Source: Ascoidea tarda (nom. inval.)
Lineage: Eukaryota; Ascomycota; Saccharomycetes; Ascoideales; Ascoideaceae
Length of the DNA: 25,188 nucleotides
Assembly (NCBI GenBank): GCA_030560485.1
Contig: JAKTTS010000208.1
Span: 1 to 25,188 of the forward strand
Reading direction: 5' to 3'
The translations under genes were made by a program, and so were the position numbers. The first letter of the stretch is position 1. Each line of letters begins with the position of its first letter. The notes below the pieces were generated by a model. That model was not told where the DNA came from, did no database searches, and saw nothing but the letters and a program-made list of their open reading frames with translations. Shown piece by piece: positions 14,105-23,493 of this stretch.

Positions 14105-16813
14105 ATGAATATCAATAGACCAATTGGTAATTCAAATCGAAATTCTACTGCGAACTCCAGTTTTGCTGGCAATGAAGCTGACACTGTTTATCTCTTGAAC
14201 ACTGATCAAAGGCCTTATATGCTATCAAAAGTTGTCAATGATCAGCCTTTGATTAAAGATTATATGAAAGTATTGCCCTATCCACTAGTCGACTTGTCCA
14301 ATAGCTTAAAGTCTCAAGAGTCTTTGATAGTATACGATTTGTTGTTTGTCTTAATTGGTCTTGAAGGAAACTATATCAGATACTCCAATAAATTCAATTC
14401 ACAAGATATTGATAGCTTGATCAATGGGCCTGATTATAAGTTTGCCAAAAATCTAAATCCATCATTAAAAGATTTCATCAAAAAGATATACAATTTTGGA
14501 AAGTTTTATAACTCTTTACTAAACTTTCAAGTTCTTTACAATACTAAGAACAACGGAAAAATAATTCAGGTTTTTATTCATTTTTTGAGACATTTCTTGA
14601 AGATAGACTATCTAGATTTTTTAATCAACAGTATTGAAAACAACTTCACAAGTAACTCAAACTTCAACTTGATCCAATTACTAAAGGAAATCCAGCTATC
14701 CAAACTAGATTTCAAATTAAACTTATTATACGAAATTATTCATTTGATACACAATGATAATTTAAAAAGACAGCATATGATTGAAAGCTTGCAAACTCTA
14801 GATGTGTTAAATAACAGTACAATAAATAATGGAAACAGTGCGTCAAATCTTGATACCTTGAATATTGATATCAATTTTGACAATTCAAAATTCCATCGTT
14901 GTAAAGGAGGAGTGGTGTTAAACATCGTTTCAAAAAAAATTGATTCGTATTTCGGAAATCATGAGTGCCTAATATTTCTAAATAATTTATTCAACTATTT
15001 ATCATTTCCTTATTTATTGATACTAAATAATTGGTTAATCAATGGCGAAATCGATGATCCCTTTGCTGAATTTTTTATAAAAAATTATAAAACAAATACT
15101 TATAACAATGAGCAAGAAAATATTGACTCTGATAACAAAATTTCGAACTTGAATTTGTTTGATGTGGAAAGATATTGGAATTCAAAATTTTCAATTAAAA
15201 ACGATGGAATACCTAACGAATTGGCTGATCCATTAATCAAAAGAAGAATACTATTAACTGGGACTTACTTAAACGCTCTCAAGGACTGTGGTTTGCAATT
15301 CACAGCAATAGATTTTTCCTTTTATAATTATGAAAATCAATCTTTGGATTTTGGACATGACTACTTTAACAACTATGGATATAATTTAGATGCAGAAGTT
15401 AATAATCAGGACTTTTTGAAAAAATTGAGTCTATCAATCAATCTGAATATAATTTCCGACTTACACAATAAAAATTCTTTGAATTTAAAAATCAACTACT
15501 GGTTCAGAAGAGCAAATGATCTAATATTAAGTTTGATGTTTGATGGATACGATTTATTAAATTTATTAGTCAGTTTGGTTGATTTTTTTTTAATGGCAAA
15601 CTCATTTGATTTTAACACTTTTATCAATTCTAATTTATCTCTTTTAAAGAAAAATAAAAATCTCATCAACCTAAATGAGCTCGAAAATAGTTTCTGTCTT
15701 TGTTTTTTTGATAGAGCATTCAAAAATAACAATACCAATCACAATAAGCATAATCAAAATGTAAATGCAAATGCAAATGCAAATAGTAATGAAAATTCGC
15801 ATGAAACAAAAAATTTGGTTTTGAATCTGGTTGAATTAACGATTGAATCAAAAAACATCTTTGACGAATTAGAAGATATTTTAAATGTTAAACCTCTTGA
15901 TCCAAATAATATGAATAAAAATTCAATTCAAGCTTTAAAAAATTTGGTTGTTGAATCTCTTGAACACGATAAACAGAGCTTGGATGAAAAATCATTGGAA
16001 AATACATTTGAAAACTTTCTGATAAATTTTATAAATTTTCAACTAATTTTGCCATTTCCAATAAATCTAATGATAGATCAGATAAATATTACCAAATATC
16101 AACTAATATTCCGATTTTTGCTTTTAAACAGATTTGCAATCAATCTACTTGAAGATAACTATAAATCGTCCAAAAATTACTTGAAAAAAAGCTCAATTTC
16201 TCTTTCATTATCGAAAAAAATTTCCAAATTACAAATAATGAATTTCAATGTGATAAACTATTTGAAAAATTTGTACTTTAACTACACATTTATCATCAAA
16301 TACAACTTTGAATCAAAAATTGGGAAGCTTCATAAATTTTACTATACATACTTGTCAAAACATGGCTTCAATAGTACCAGTGTGTTTAATACTAATTCAA
16401 ATAATGATAATAATGGGGTTAATAATTCGGAAAACAATTTTACAGAAACCAGCAATGTTGACGTTGATGTTGATTACAACTTTGCGGATCTGTTGACATT
16501 TGAAGACTCTAAAAAGTTGATTCAGGATTTTATTGACAATATATTATTATATTTATCACTAACCAACCCAAATTATTTGAAATTGATAAAACGTTTCTTT
16601 AAAATAATTTTCAGCTTTGCTAAATTTCACAAAAAGATTATACTGATAATTGACGCCACTACCCAGGGCACTTCAAACAATATAGATTATATGACCGCTG
16701 AAAAATTGAAAAACAGCGATTATATTAAAAGATTTACTGAGTATTATAAAAAATTGCATAAAGAATATATTCATTATGAACAAAAAATATCAGAATATTG
16801 GGTTGATGAATAG
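14105..16813 (+). CDS. SPC97: Gamma-tubulin complex component Spc97 (GCP2)
   Basis: Predicted 902 aa. With Spc98 and gamma-tubulin it forms the gamma-tubulin small complex that nucleates microtubules at the spindle pole body. The N-terminal GRIP1 signature QESLIVYDLLFVLIGLEGNY (about residues 76-95) matches yeast Spc97 (QEALVVKDLLNVLIGLEGTY) and human GCP2 rather than GCP3/Spc98. Next come a conserved NPSLKDFI segment and the LNNWLINGEIDDPFAEFFI block (about 305-325), the family's LxxWlxxGxlxDPxxEF motif. LLTGTYLNALKDCG (about 381-395) and FPINLMIDQINITKYQLIFR (about 650-670) mark the GRIP2 side. Asn-rich insertions, one with a NANANA run (about residue 555), make it longer than S. cerevisiae Spc97 (823 aa). 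Five in-frame CTG codons occur, several in hydrophobic contexts. Confidence 0.95.
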   Translation: MNINRPIGNSNRNSTANSSFAGNEADTVYLLNTDQRPYMLSKVVNDQPLIKDYMKVLPYPLVDLSNSLKSQESLIVYDLLFVLIGLEGNYIRYSNKFNSQDIDSLINGPDYKFAKNLNPSLKDFIKKIYNFGKFYNSLLNFQVLYNTKNNGKIIQVFIHFLRHFLKIDYLDFLINSIENNFTSNSNFNLIQLLKEIQLSKLDFKLNLLYEIIHLIHNDNLKRQHMIESLQTLDVLNNSTINNGNSASNLDTLNIDINFDNSKFHRCKGGVVLNIVSKKIDSYFGNHECLIFLNNLFNYLSFPYLLILNNWLINGEIDDPFAEFFIKNYKTNTYNNEQENIDSDNKISNLNLFDVERYWNSKFSIKNDGIPNELADPLIKRRILLTGTYLNALKDCGLQFTAIDFSFYNYENQSLDFGHDYFNNYGYNLDAEVNNQDFLKKLSLSINLNIISDLHNKNSLNLKINYWFRRANDLILSLMFDGYDLLNLLVSLVDFFLMANSFDFNTFINSNLSLLKKNKNLINLNELENSFCLCFFDRAFKNNNTNHNKHNQNVNANANANSNENSHETKNLVLNLVELTIESKNIFDELEDILNVKPLDPNNMNKNSIQALKNLVVESLEHDKQSLDEKSLENTFENFLINFINFQLILPFPINLMIDQINITKYQLIFRFLLLNRFAINLLEDNYKSSKNYLKKSSISLSLSKKISKLQIMNFNVINYLKNLYFNYTFIIKYNFESKIGKLHKFYYTYLSKHGFNSTSVFNTNSNNDNNGVNNSENNFTETSNVDVDVDYNFADLLTFEDSKKLIQDFIDNILLYLSLTNPNYLKLIKRFFKIIFSFAKFHKKIILIIDATTQGTSNNIDYMTAEKLKNSDYIKRFTEYYKKLHKEYIHYEQKISEYWVDE

Positions 16814-18179
16814 ATTTATCTTTAACTTAACACATTGATCACAAATTGGGTAATATTTATAAAAACATGGATCTTGCACTCTTTGATGATTTTTAGAAGT
16901 ATCGGGTTAGAAATCAAAGAATTTGAATTATGAGGTTGTTTTTTTGTATATTATTTTATTTTAATAAATTAATACAAGCTTATAGCTACCTCAATCACGG
17001 AAATCTTGCTATAAACAAAAGCAGTGCAGTTATTATGGGTTACTCACAATCACAAAATGGGTTTTAACACATTTCCCAGGGTAATTCGAAGACACAGTTT
17101 GTTCGTGATTCAGCAAAAATTAGTAGTGCTGGTTACTGTGTAAGTAATGTGTTATCTCAAAACTGACACAGCAAAATGAAATGTTATTCGAATAGAGATT
17201 GCAATTCAGGGAGAAAAGCATACAAACACCAGCAATTGCACAGAATTGGTTCATCTTACTTTCATTTTTTGGTTCAATTCGATCAAGTATCTCTATTTCA
17301 TCAAGAATATGTTGGGAGTTGGAATAGTTGTTGAATTAATTGCATTCTTAGGACTAGCAGTTTTTGGGAAGTAGTTGCAAAAAAATTTAAAAGATAATTA
17401 AGGGCTGGTGTATTTGATCAAGATGATGTGTTTTTGGAGCTCAATCGGTCCTAATAATCTCCAATGAAATCGTTCAGTTGGCAATATTCTGAACAAAAAG
17501 CCTTACACAAAAGTTATGTTTGGGAAGGTTCAATTCTACTCAGTAGAAAACCTCTGTAAATTGAGGTGCAACTCTACATTGACCTCTATCACAAAGCTGT
17601 GTTTTTATATCTGCCACCTTAACAATGCCACCATAACATCAACGCCATTTGCAGAACAAGTATAAATTGCAGAATTCCAAAAACATATCATTTTTTTTTA
17701 ACACCTTGAGTCGGGAAATTGGTTGTCTTTGATTTGTGTCCTGTTCAGGTCAATCTGCATTTTCATTTACAATGAAACCGTCTGTCGTATTCTAAGAAAA
17801 GCTTTTATTATTCAACATTTTATTAACTGAACCTGTAAAAAGGGCAGTTTTCGTGCTTTTACCTTTAGTGGATTGAAAGTTTAATATTATGTATTTCTTG
17901 TATTGAAAAATGATTCCAGGTATATCAATCGTTGAATCTAAAGAAATCAAAATCATTAGGACTTTATATAGGAACATTTCACAAACATTTTAGAAATATT
18001 TCTGTCACCTCTTTCTGTTTATTACAAACATTGGAGGAACCGTTTAGGACTGTCGCTGAAATGAAAGTGGTATCTGCAAAACTGAAGGTAGTTATTTCAT
18101 CGACACCAATAAGATCCATAGTTAAGCAATGAAACGCCATTATCAAGTGCTATGCCCAAAACCACAAGTGATAGATTCC

Positions 18180-18356
18180 CTAACGTTTCCAATGAATTTG
18201 GAATCCACCCTTATTTTCACCAGTATAATCTTCTGTTTCAACACCAGAACAAACCTTCACTGCTTCAAAATTCATTTGGGCGGGTTGATTGAAATATTTA
18301 CTTCCATTTTTATCAACAAGCTCGTACTTCTCAGTAACTTGGATTCGTCTACCCTC
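18180..18356 (-). pseudogene. Coding-like fragment of 58 codons, family unknown
   Basis: An open minus-strand stretch, entered just after a pyrimidine-rich TTTTCCAG (which looks like a splice acceptor) and ended by a stop at 18180-18182. It contains VTEKYELVDKNGSKYF and TGENKGGFQIHW and is rich in Glu, Lys, Gly and aromatic residues, unlike chance A/T-rich frames. It has no ATG near its beginning and no clear upstream exon. Sequence toward 17990 on the same strand remains protein-like but is not continuously open. It could be a last exon or, more likely, part of a broken gene. I recognise no family. Confidence 0.3.
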
Positions 18357-18371
18357 CTGGAAAATGAGACA

Positions 18372-18399
18372 AAAGGTGAAACAAAAGGTGAAACAGAAT
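18372..18399. repeat. Short tandem duplication
   Basis: AAAAGGTGAAAC occurs twice in tandem with a 12-bp unit, followed by a partial third. On the minus strand it forms the pyrimidine-rich tract ahead of the fragment at 18180-18356. Confidence 0.6.
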
Positions 18400-18507
18400 G
18401 ATTTGTTCCAAATTTATTATACATTTATTTTTTAAAGGAAATTCTATACTTGAATTTACACCAACACACCTATCGTCAATTATTGATCAAAATTTACTAT
18501 TATAATA

Positions 18508-20020
18508 ATGGAAAACCGTGTTCAAAATAGCCAACAGGCCACTTCTCAAAACCAATCAAATAACATTAAAAAAATCAAGTCTTTGAAGGATTGGCTAGAT
18601 GAGTTGGGTTTCAATGACACTAATTCTGAGCTATGGGAAATGCCAAATAAAAAATCAATTACGGATATTTCGCCTGCCAAAACTACAAGTAACTCTAATA
18701 CTACTCAATTGGTGCTCAACGTTAATGACAAAGCCAATAAAATTCATGATGCTGATGGGGGTAAACAACCTGTGATGCTGCTGCTGTTGCTAACTCAGAA
18801 GACGTTTGTTGATAAAGAAGACAAACTCAACTATCTGGCAAACTGCCATCGGGCAAATGTGCGGTCTAATAATAGTAAGGTGGTTCCCTGCTTGAAAGTG
18901 AAATATCGCTTACTACTTTCTGATACTGAGTATCAATATCTTCTTGGTAGTGAGCAAAATGCAAAAACCCCAAGTGGCTTTAAGAAAGCAAAAAGGTATA
19001 GATATGTGGTTAAAAATAATATTTTGTATAATAAAAAAAGCAACAAGATCCAGTTGGGTGTTTCAAACTGGAAAGCCAGATGCATACAATTTATGGAACA
19101 GAACCAATTCAAAAGCCAAAATGATGTGGTAAACCCACTCACAAAATTATACCATGGAGCACCAAAAGAATTGATAAGAAACATTTATCAGTATGTAAAT
19201 CGAAAAAAGGCAACTGATTTAACATTTGCCACCTACAGTAAGTGATGATTTCCAGAATAATGAGAAGCTTGATAATGCAATTGACGGTGAAAGTAATAAT
19301 ACAAATGTTATCGGGACCCATAATACGTATCACAGTGGTAATAATAATGAAAATGATGGTGAAAATGAAGAGGATTTGGAGCTGATTTTGTCTTACTGGT
19401 AGAGGTTTCGGTAAATTCAGTTATTGCGCCATTGAAGGACATTATCAGATTTCTCAAAAATAAATACATTAATGTATCGAGCATAATAACATTACCAGAT
19501 GTTCAAAAACCCTCCTGTATTATTTTACAAAATTATTAGAAATTATTAGAGAAATCAATCAGAAAAACGGATAGCGACAGAAAACAGATCTGAAAATTAT
19601 TCTACAACTTTGAAAAAAATGAAAATAAGCACACCAACAACAATTCAAAATTGCCATTATCGCCTGGCACCATTACCAATAACAACCGTAATTTCCAGAA
19701 ATAAAGCTACTAAAAAAGATCAATATTTTGTGCAAAACGACCGAAAATACAAACAAGCGATCAAAGCATCACATAAGCATTCATTCGGGTTAATATTGGT
19801 TTATCAAATACTAAAGGCAAACACCCAGAGTTTAAAGTTCTTAATTGTAATTCAAATGATTCAGATTCAGCTAATATTGAAGTTGTTGTCAATGACGAAA
19901 CTCAAAAAGAATCAATTTCAAGAATGCCTACAGGTGATAGCTATACTAAGAAAAGAAGTTTGGAACAAATTGCACAATCAGAAGATGAATGAAATCTAAA
20001 GACACAGCGTAAAAGAATGA
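18508..20020 (+). pseudogene. Broken gene, faintly integrase/Fob1-like
   Basis: An ATG at 18508 opens 245 codons to 19245. The N-terminal third is polar (SLKDWLDELGF, Asn/Ser/Thr), with a Leu run from CTG codons near residue 92. From about residue 165, KRYRYVVKNNILYNKKSNK... and ELIRNIYQYV resemble the zinc-binding region ahead of retroelement integrase cores, and equally that of Fob1, the yeast rDNA fork-block protein derived from such an integrase. The expected His and Cys ligands are not evident. From 19246 to about 20000 the strand stays coding-like (acidic, Asn-rich and low-complexity parts, ending near a Lys/Arg-Ser-Glu tail) but in more than one frame, so the gene looks broken in a few places. 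No terminal repeats, reverse transcriptase or capsid-like parts are visible. A decayed Fob1-like host gene is my favoured guess; an element fossil is the alternative. Confidence 0.4.
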
Positions 20021-20245
20021 TGTGATGCTTAAAAGAGAAACTCCAAATCTGAAAACAGTAGATGATAATAATGCTAATAAAAACATTGTCTTTGATTTAT
20101 TGTAATAGTTGAACTCAATTAGTGGAAAAGAATCAAGGTAAATGAATCAAACAGACTCAAATGAATATATTTTACTTTAGAGATCATTGATTCGGATTCA
20201 AATTACTTTCGGAAATCCAAAGGCTCCCCCGGATATGCTCGACAA

Positions 20246-20251
20246 CACGTG
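20246..20251. promoter_or_regulatory. CACGTG E-box upstream of the membrane-protein gene
   Basis: A palindromic CACGTG in a GC-richer patch, 369 bp upstream of the ATG at 20621. It shares the extended GTGCTCT word on its right with the patch near 10890. Confidence 0.45.
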
Positions 20252-20494
20252 CTCTCATCTTTCCGACTCTACAGCATCAAATGCCACAAAAGCTGGAGAA
20301 GCAGCTGGAGAGGCAGAGAGATAAAGCAGTTCTTTCCTCAATGTTGGCGTTTTCCAATTCTTCTTGCCCTATAGCACAGGCAGCACAAGCACCATTACCA
20401 ATTGCCTTCATTTCTCTCAAATCCATCAGATATTGATCGTATTCATCCATTCATTTCAGAGTGTGCAACAATTCCCACTCACTTCCACACCACT

Positions 20495-20578
20495 AACTCA
20501 ATTCAATTCTATTTCATCCTATCCAATCCAGTTTAATTTAAGTCACTTTAATCAAATCCAATTCAATTCAGTTCACTA
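20495..20578. repeat. Degenerate TCCAATTCA-type leader repeat
   Basis: Words such as TCAATTC, TCCAATCC and TCCAATTCAATTCAG recur in near-tandem immediately upstream of the ATG. Similar TTCCAATTCCAATTCC runs continue inside the coding region at about 20735-20790, where they encode Asn-Ser. Confidence 0.5.
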
Positions 20579-20620
20579 TTTTCTTTTTTGCCACCTTTTT
20601 TCTCAACTTTTCCACCATTA

Positions 20621-21295
20621 ATGTACCAATATTCTTCCTCTTTACTAAAGCGCCAATTACTAGATAGCTCTTATTTCTTCAATGATGACAACCTTGAGTC
20701 GCCCATCAAGCCCACAGAATTGAACAAATCAAAGCCAAACTCCAATTCTAATTTCAATTTAAATTCCAATTCCAATTCCAATTCCAAAAGACAAATCCCC
20801 GGCGTTAACACTGAATTGTATCATCAAGGTTATTTTGAAGACATGACAAGAATAAACACCCTACAAAATCTAAATTCTTTTAACTCTTTCAGTACTTTCA
20901 GCGCTTTAAATGATTTAGACTCAACTAATTCAAATAGCCAATATCAGCCTTTATTCGAATCTCTTTATATTTTTGGTCTATTGGTTTTCTTTCTTGTGTT
21001 ATTTTCTGCGATTGTTTTCACCATAAGAGAATACATTTGCTCACTAAATGAAAAAAAATTGCTTGAAGACTCAAATGATCAAAAATTAGGTAGTCAATGG
21101 AGTTCCTCTTCAACAACTGTTTTAACTAATAATTTCGATAAACAAAACGCTGGTGTCTTACCACAAACGATGGATTTGGGCAGGACTTCTCAAGGTTATC
21201 CAACTTTTAATCATCAACACCATAAACACCATCTATTCAATTATAATACCAAAAACAAAAACAACAGCAACAGCAACAACAACAACAACAACAAC

Positions 21296-21329
<34 letters not shown>

Positions 21330-23104
21330 TTTCTGATAATCAAAATATTAACCCTTTAAATCCTTTATCAAATAATACGGATCTTAATGATGATTTTATA
21401 TTTACAAACACAGGTGATACTTATGCCGCCAACACTGTTTTAAACGAATACAATCAACCAACAACAAGTTATTTCTCTTCAAACAATTTCCAAAAATTAG
21501 ACCCTTTGAAAATAGTCAATACAAATTCAAACTCAAATTCAAATTTGGATCCTAATTCAAATGAAATTGAAATCAATAAATTTAACTCAAATTTTAATTT
21601 TAATTTCAATTTCAATGATGGTAAAATTAAATCAAAAATTAACGATAACCTACCCTTCAATTACTCCTCGAATTCTTTGAATACCTTCTCAAATCTATCT
21701 TTTTTTCAAAAAAAGAAAATATCTTACTCATATCAACAATTAATTGATTTTAAACCAAAACAAAGTATCAACTATTCAATTTCCCCAACCTTATTAAATC
21801 AAAACAAAAATATCCTTAACAATCACATTAATCCTGTTAAAAATATTAAAAATATTAAAAATGTTAAAATTATTAAAAATGACGATAAATCCTCAAACTT
21901 AATCTCAAAAGCAAATTTAACAACCGCTACTGATTTATCCCTAAAAATCAATCCAACCAATTTTATCACAGCTTGGAAAGCTGAGAGAATGATCACTGAA
22001 GTTTGCTTATTATTATTAAATGAATTCATCCCAAGACCTTCAATCCATGATCATGTAACAAAAAAAATTGCCGTCATCAGATTATTAGCCATAGGTGCTA
22101 ATAACTCTACTTTCGATAACCCTAACGTTTATTTACCTGCCTTTAACGAACTAATGGAACATATCATCGATACAGGTACCATCTTCGACTTGTTAAATGA
22201 ATCAATCCCAATCGTTTCTCAAGCTTTAATTGAAATCACTTTACAATATATCTGGGCTCATTGGACTTTCTCTCCAAAAAATCGTATCTCCGTTTTAAAT
22301 AAATTCAAAGATTGGAGAATCGCCACTCCAGCTATTCAACCTCATCATGTTTTATTCCGCTACTTGTGTAATTTAGAATTGGGTATCTTTGCCGTTGGTA
22401 GAATGTCTTATGATTCTTTACAATTCTCAGAATTTAAAATTATTACCTTAATAACTCATTTGGCTTATAACTCGTTTTGCAATGATTATATCAGCTTCAT
22501 TCCAATTTTAGCTCAAGCTGTTGAATATACTGAAAGACCCTATTCTCATCGTTTATTTTATACTTTACTCCACATTCTAGTTAAAAGACATTCAAACTGT
22601 TGTATGAATGACTACCTTTGTGATAAAAATGCTGAGGTCAAAAGACTCGTTCAACATGGTTTTTGGATTAAAAATGATTCTGAAGTTCGTAAAATTGCCC
22701 AAAATATTCACATGACGATTATTTCAAAATATCCTCAAACAATGACTTGGTGGAAAGAAATCGATGGCGGGAGAATTTTTGTTACAACATCACCAACAAT
22801 TAAATCAAATAATTTAAATAATATAAACCAAAATGATTTAAATAATATAAATTATTATAATTATAATGAAAATAATAATTCAAACAATTTCAGTATTCAA
22901 AATTTAAATTTACAAAAAAAAAATTTTATGAATTTAACTCCAAATACTGGAACATCTCTTGCTATTTCTTTAATTCCTCAAAATTACTCCTATATCAATA
23001 AATTAATGCCTAATCAAAAAAAATATTCAATTGATAATAGACAGAAAATTCCTAAAGATGAACCTCAAAAAAAGAAATCCCTTCCAGGCTCCTATAATTT
23101 TTAA
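20621..23104 (+). CDS. Single-pass membrane protein with Asn-rich region and conserved-looking C-terminal helical domain
   Basis: Predicted 827 aa from the ATG at 20621; the frame upstream offers only a TTG. Order of parts: a polar N-terminus with Asn-Ser repeats (about 40-56); one strong transmembrane segment (FESLYIFGLLVFFLVLFSAI, about 112-133) followed by basic/acidic residues; a long disordered stretch with a poly-Asn run (about 217-236) and more Asn/Phe repeats; then a compact, low-Asn helical domain (about 448-718). That domain starts TAWKAERMITEVCLLLLNEF and includes IRLLAIGANNSTFDNPNVYL, YIWAHWTFSPKNR, RYLCNLELGIFAVGRMSYDS and EYTERPYSHRLFYTLLHIL. It reads like a conserved globular alpha-solenoid, but I do not recognise it and assign no function. 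The tail (about 720-827) is again Asn-rich and basic. Lack of a signal peptide suggests an N-out or tail-in-cytosol single-pass topology; the side is uncertain. Confidence 0.85.
21261..21329 (+). repeat. AAC/AAT trinucleotide repeat (poly-Asn)
   Basis: A run of CAA/AAC units passes into AAT units and encodes about 20 consecutive asparagines in the membrane protein, with an Asn-Ser lead-in. The switch from AAC to AAT codons suggests two expansions. Confidence 0.9.
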
Positions 23105-23493
23105 TGCTTAATGAATCCGTATTTATTGCTCTATGGCTTGCTTTCAATGTCTTATATAATGAAAAATGTTCAAATTTATTATTGTTGCTAGTATGGTATA
23201 GTTTACTCGTAATTGTATCAATAATATTTTTGTTCTATTTTATTCTTTTTTTATTTTTTGAATTGTTTTTTTTTGATAATTTTGTTTGATTATAAATGTG
23301 TTACTTATCTTTTTATTTATCTATTGAAATTTTTTTGGTTAATTTTTGGGATCCTCATTAATAAATGATTAATATTCAATATTTTCATAAGATCAACAAA
23401 AAAAAAAAAAAAATTAAAATAAAATAAAAAAATCTTGTAGCAAATAATTTTACTGCTTTTGTAATGAGACTCAATATTTCTTTAGTCTTTTAG
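23105..23493. other. Convergent intergenic region
   Basis: A/T-rich 3' flanks of two convergent genes. It includes a run of 17 A at 23398-23414. An open frame directly after the stop (23104-23289) is hydrophobic T-rich simple sequence and is not called. Nothing else is seen. Confidence 0.55.

Larger units (their letters stand above)
16814..18507. other. Gene-free stretch with decayed coding-like fragments
   Basis: A 1.7-kb stretch without an intact gene. Base composition is less A/T-rich than ordinary spacer. On the minus strand, between about 17700 and 18360, several short open pieces have protein-like composition but lie in different frames. The best of them is listed separately. I see no long terminal repeats, tRNA or target-site duplications, and no recognisable family. 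It reads as the remains of at least one dead gene. Confidence 0.4.
20021..20620. promoter_or_regulatory. Upstream region and leader of the membrane-protein gene
   Basis: A GC-richer patch at about 20215-20330 carries a CACGTG site. From about 20400 to 20620 the sequence is pyrimidine-rich with recurring TCCAATTCA-like words and no ATG in the last stretch, as in a long yeast leader. Open frames here begin at non-ATG codons and are not called. Confidence 0.5.

Noticed and set aside
20364-20620. Open frame ahead of the membrane-protein gene
   Set aside because: It has no ATG start and consists of pyrimidine-rich leader repeats.
16814-20620. LTR retrotransposon bounded by repeats
   Set aside because: I saw no matching terminal repeats, primer-binding site or reverse-transcriptase-like stretch; only a faint integrase-like part.
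21153-21359. Frame of Thr/Ile repeats inside the membrane-protein gene
   Set aside because: It is a shifted reading of the poly-Asn trinucleotide repeat.
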